Origin: Dermabacteraceae bacterium TAE3-ERU27
GTDB lineage: Bacteria > Actinomycetota > Actinomycetes > Actinomycetales > Dermabacteraceae
Assembly (NCBI GenBank): GCA_019218415.1
Contig: JAHUUL010000002.1
Location: forward strand, 248,001 to 312,000
Reading direction: 5' to 3'
Length of the DNA: 64,000 bases
The position numbers and the translations under genes were made by a program. Positions within the stretch are counted from its first letter, which is position 1. Each line of letters starts with the position of its first letter. Below the pieces are notes generated by a model. That model was not told where the DNA came from. It did no database searches and worked only from the letters and a program-made list of their open reading frames with translations. Positions 61,223 through 64,000 of the stretch are shown in pieces.

Positions 61223-61687
61223 TCAGCTTTCTGCGCGCCGTTCGGCCAGGAAGGTCAGCAGCAGCTTGCGCTGCAGCGCAAACATGACCTTTTCTTCTTC
61301 CAGCTCAACGTGATCGTAGCCGAGCAGGTGCAGGATGCCGTGGGTGGTCAGCAGCAGCATTTCCTCCTGCGGGCTGTGCCCCGCGGTCAGAGCCTGCTTG
61401 TGGGCCACGCTCGGGCAGAGCACGATCGAGCCGAGCATGCCCTCGGCGGTCGGGTTATCGGGGCTGCCGGGCGTGAGTTCGTCCATCGGGAACGAGAGCA
61501 CGTCGGTCGGGCCGGGCTCGTCCATCCACTCGATGTGCAGCTGCTCCATCGCGTCCTCGTCCACGAACCGGATTTCCATTTCGGTCTGCGGGTGCAGGTG
61601 CATGGCGGCGAACACGAAGCGGGAAAGTTCGATGAACTCCCGCTCGTCCACCTCGTAGGTGGTTTCGTTCTCTAGATCGATATTCAT
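61223..61687 (-). CDS. ybeY: Endoribonuclease YbeY
   Basis: Metal-dependent RNase of 16S rRNA maturation and ribosome quality control. The 154 residues have HGILHLLGYDH (116-126) with the three zinc histidines H116, H120 and H126, and LSFPMDE earlier. It starts two bases after the phoH stop. Confidence 0.96.
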   Translation of the reverse strand: MNIDLENETTYEVDEREFIELSRFVFAAMHLHPQTEMEIRFVDEDAMEQLHIEWMDEPGPTDVLSFPMDELTPGSPDNPTAEGMLGSIVLCPSVAHKQALTAGHSPQEEMLLLTTHGILHLLGYDHVELEEEKVMFALQRKLLLTFLAERRAES

Positions 61688-61689
61688 GG

Positions 61690-62727
61690 CTATTTTTTCT
61701 CTCCGCTATCGTCAGCGCGGTTTTTACCGCCGCGCTTCCTGTCGTTTTCACGCTGCACGCCCACTTCCCAGCGCCCGTATGCGTCCACGATTTCGCTAAC
61801 CAGGCGGTGGCGCACCACGTCGCGCGGGGTGAGCTGGCAAAACTCGATGTCGTCCACCCCGGCCAGCACCTGCTGCACCACCTTCAGGCCCGAGCGGGTG
61901 CCGCCCGGCAGGTCCACCTGCGTGACGTCGCCGGTGATCACCATGGTCGAGTTGAAGCCCAGGCGGGTGAGGAACATTTTCATCTGTTCCGGCGTGGTGT
62001 TTTGCGCCTCGTCCAAAATCACGAAGGCATCGTTCAGGGTGCGCCCGCGCATGTAGGCAAGCGGGGCCACCTCGATAGTGCCCGCGCCCATCAGCCGGGG
62101 AATCGACTCCGGATCCAGCATGTCGTGCAGGGCGTCGTAGAGCGGGCGCAGGTAGGGATCGATCTTTTCGTTCAGCGAACCGGGCAGGAAGCCCAGGCGC
62201 TCCCCCGCCTCGACGGCGGGGCGGGTCAGAATGATCCGGTTAATTTTCTGCGCCAGCAGCGCCTGCACCGCCATCGCGACGGCCAGGTAGGTTTTGCCGG
62301 TGCCTGCGGGTCCGATGCCAAACACCACGGTGTTATCGCGGATCGCGTCAACGTACTGTTTCTGCCCGATGGTCTTGGGTTTGATGGACTTGCCCCGCGC
62401 CGACAGCACCGTGTCGGCCAGGACGCTGCGCACCTGCTCTTCGCGCAGCGCCGCATCACCGTAGAGGGCGGCGGCGCGCTGCACTACCTCGGCGCTAACC
62501 TCCTCGCCCCTGGCTGCCGTTTCGATGAGCGCGGACACGATCCGCTGGGCGCGCTTTAGCGCCTCGCTATCGCCGCGCAGGGTCACGCGGTGGCCGCGCA
62601 CCGATACGTCGGCGTCGGGCACGGTTTCTTCGAGCGCGCGCAGGGCGGCGTCGTTCGCCCCCAGCACGGCGAGCGGCTGCAGATGGTCGGGTATCGCCAG
62701 ATAACGCTCTTCGACCTGTGCGCTCAT
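61690..62727 (-). CDS. phoH: PhoH-like ATPase
   Basis: 345 residues with an N-terminal KH-like region, Walker A FGIGPAGTGKTYLAV (near 136-150) and Walker B AFVILDEAQNTT. P-loop protein, possibly an RNA helicase; always next to ybeY. The ATG overlaps the rsmE stop by four bases. Confidence 0.93.
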   Translation of the reverse strand: MSAQVEERYLAIPDHLQPLAVLGANDAALRALEETVPDADVSVRGHRVTLRGDSEALKRAQRIVSALIETAARGEEVSAEVVQRAAALYGDAALREEQVRSVLADTVLSARGKSIKPKTIGQKQYVDAIRDNTVVFGIGPAGTGKTYLAVAMAVQALLAQKINRIILTRPAVEAGERLGFLPGSLNEKIDPYLRPLYDALHDMLDPESIPRLMGAGTIEVAPLAYMRGRTLNDAFVILDEAQNTTPEQMKMFLTRLGFNSTMVITGDVTQVDLPGGTRSGLKVVQQVLAGVDDIEFCQLTPRDVVRHRLVSEIVDAYGRWEVGVQRENDRKRGGKNRADDSGEKK

Positions 62728-63536
62728 GCCCTATCCCCTTCGGTGTTCGTCTCTTCCCAGCGGCCCAGATGCGCTGCCAGTACGGCGAGCGCCACCGGCC
62801 CTGCCGTGGAGGCGCGCAGCACCTCGCACCCCAGTAGGGTTTTTAGCGCCCCGGCCGCGCAGAACATCTCGGTTTCCTGCGGGCTTACTCCACCCTCGGG
62901 GCCGACGATGAAAGCGATCTCGCTTGCCTGAGCCAGTTTATCGCCGCCCGCGCCGCTTACCAGGTGGCGGGTGAGGGGGATATCAGCTTCTTCGTGCAGC
63001 AGTAGGGTTACGCCGCCGTTTTCGCTGCGCGTCGCGATCTGTTTCGCGAGTAGGTTGCTGTCTACCGCGTCGGTCACTTCCGGGATGCTGCCGCGGCGGG
63101 ATTGTTTTACGGCGGCATCTACGGTGGCCTGCCATTTTTCCCTGCCGCGCGCGGCCTTGCTGCCTTTCCAGACCGATACGCAGCGCTGCGCCTGCCAGGG
63201 AGTGATCGCGTCCACGCCCAGTTCAGTGGCGGTTTCCACGGCCTGTTCGTCCCTGCCGCCCTTCGCGAGGGCCTGCACCAGGATGAGGCGCGGCCCGTTG
63301 TAGCGGTGGCTGGCGGGCGCGCTTAGCAGGCTGCACGCTAGGTGATCGCGCCCGGCTTCCGTCACCGCTGCTACCGCCTGGTTTCCGTGGCGGTCAGTGA
63401 GCAGGATTTCTTCTCCGCTGCGGATGCGGCTAACGCGCGCGGCGTGCCTGCCCTCTTCGCCGTCTAGCAACACGGCGGCTCCCGCGGCGAGGCCCGCGAG
63501 GGGCCTCGCCTCGTAAAGGAAGTTTTTGCGCGTCAT
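62724..63536 (-). CDS. rsmE: 16S rRNA (uracil-1498 N3) methyltransferase RsmE
   Basis: SPOUT methyltransferase. The 270 residues have the PUA-like N-terminus (RVSRIRSGEEILLTDRHG), LVQALAKGGRDEQAVETATE and the knot loop FIVGPEGGVSPQETEMF (near 208-224). The start overlaps the dnaJ stop (TAATG). Confidence 0.95.
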   Translation of the reverse strand: MTRKNFLYEARPLAGLAAGAAVLLDGEEGRHAARVSRIRSGEEILLTDRHGNQAVAAVTEAGRDHLACSLLSAPASHRYNGPRLILVQALAKGGRDEQAVETATELGVDAITPWQAQRCVSVWKGSKAARGREKWQATVDAAVKQSRRGSIPEVTDAVDSNLLAKQIATRSENGGVTLLLHEEADIPLTRHLVSGAGGDKLAQASEIAFIVGPEGGVSPQETEMFCAAGALKTLLGCEVLRASTAGPVALAVLAAHLGRWEETNTEGDRA

Positions 63537-64000
63537 TAGCGGCCGTTGAACTTATCGCGTAGCCAGGAGAAAACGCCCTGTTCGGGAACCTTCGATTCGG
63601 GCTTTTCTTCTCCGCGCAGGGTTGCCAGTTCGCTCAGCAGCTCCCGCTGGCGCTCGTTCAGCTTGGTCGGCACCACGATCTTCAGGCTGACGCGGATATC
63701 GCCGCGCCTGCCGCTGGAGAGGCCGGTTACGCCCAGGCCGCGCAGGCGCACTTCGTCGCCCGGCTGGCTGCCCGCGGGCACCACTACCTCCTGGGGGCCG
63801 TCGAAGGTTTCCAGGGTGATGGTGGCGCCGAGCGCGGCGGCGGTCATGGGTAGTTCGAGCACGGTTTGCAGGTTGTCGCCCTCGCGTACGAAAACGGGGT
63901 GGCGTGCAACGTGGATCTCGATGAAGAGATCACCGGCGGGGCCGCCGGCCACGCCGGCCTCGCCCTCCGAGCGTAGGCGCAGCCGGACGCCGGTTTCCGC
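63536..64000 (-). CDS. dnaJ: DnaJ chaperone, C-terminal part (N-terminus beyond window)
   Basis: The frame enters at the window edge, so only the last 154 residues are seen: GVRLRLRSEGEAG, GGPAGDLFIEIHVARHP, TLETFDGPQEVVVPAG and RLRGLGVTGLSSGRRGDIRV are the C-terminal substrate-binding and dimerisation parts of DnaJ. Its position before rsmE matches the actinobacterial dnaJ2. The J and zinc domains are outside the window. Confidence 0.93.
   Translation of the reverse strand, partial: AETGVRLRLRSEGEAGVAGGPAGDLFIEIHVARHPVFVREGDNLQTVLELPMTAAALGATITLETFDGPQEVVVPAGSQPGDEVRLRGLGVTGLSSGRRGDIRVSLKIVVPTKLNERQRELLSELATLRGEEKPESKVPEQGVFSWLRDKFNGR

Overview
The window is a high-GC actinobacterial chromosome segment (Actinomycetota, order Actinomycetales or close to it). 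The evidence is a GlnE adenylyltransferase beside two glutamine synthetases, a homodimeric AceE pyruvate dehydrogenase E1, an SH3-linker type methionine aminopeptidase, a polyphosphate glucokinase, DUF4191 and DUF3052 proteins, a MurT/GatD pair and many GTG starts. From memory, the gene order broadly follows the Mycobacterium tuberculosis block from pepB/dlaT/lipB/lipA/glnA1/glnE/glnA2/panB through ahpE/aceE/fabD to dnaG/dgt/glyS/zur/uppS/recO/era/phoH/dnaJ2. The species cannot be named from the sequence alone. Almost all of the window is core genome.

Layout. 1-8.35 kb (minus): alaS-ruvX-mltG, rpsD, rarA, pyrD and two small membrane proteins. 8.4-17.9 kb (plus): pepA, lpdA, sucB, lipB, lipA, a DUF4191 protein and glnA, with an RDD protein on the other strand; this unit makes, attaches and uses lipoate. 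18-23.3 kb (minus): glnA2-glnE plus a PD-(D/E)XK nuclease, so the target (GlnA), its adenylyltransferase (GlnE) and a GlnA paralogue lacking the target tyrosine sit together. 23.4-37 kb is a mix: panB, map, ppgK, RNase P RNA, yaaA, sufS-sufU-nif3, an MFS transporter, tpx, murT-gatD (peptidoglycan amidation), a DM13 membrane protein, a potassium channel, tRNA-Val, an AhpE-type peroxiredoxin and a DUF3052 protein. 37-43.8 kb (plus): aceE followed by the type II fatty-acid genes fabD-fabH-acpP-fabF.

43.85-48.9 kb is the one accessory-looking stretch. Between fabF and dnaG it carries two excisionase-like helix-turn-helix proteins, each paired with a small partner gene, a membrane-anchored HNH nuclease with a C-terminal excalibur motif, tRNA-Asn and tRNA-Met, clusters of a GTGCACC-based repeat, and two lipoprotein genes with related 120-base leaders. 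The first lipoprotein gene has an apparent one-base frameshift in a C6 tract inside its signal peptide. No integrase or replication gene is visible, so this looks like a decayed or minimal island.

48.9-64 kb is core again and mostly minus strand: glyS-dusB-dgt-dnaG, zur and a membrane protein (plus), then a tightly coupled run dnaJ-rsmE-phoH-ybeY-CNNM/CBS protein-era-leuA-recO-uppS, most of whose stops and starts overlap or nearly touch. Functionally the window links pyruvate/2-oxoacid dehydrogenase chemistry with fatty-acid initiation, nitrogen assimilation, peptidoglycan precursor supply and modification (uppS, murT-gatD, mltG), tRNA/rRNA maturation (rnpB, dusB, era, ybeY, rsmE) and peroxide/metal homeostasis (tpx, ahpE-like, yaaA, zur, suf).
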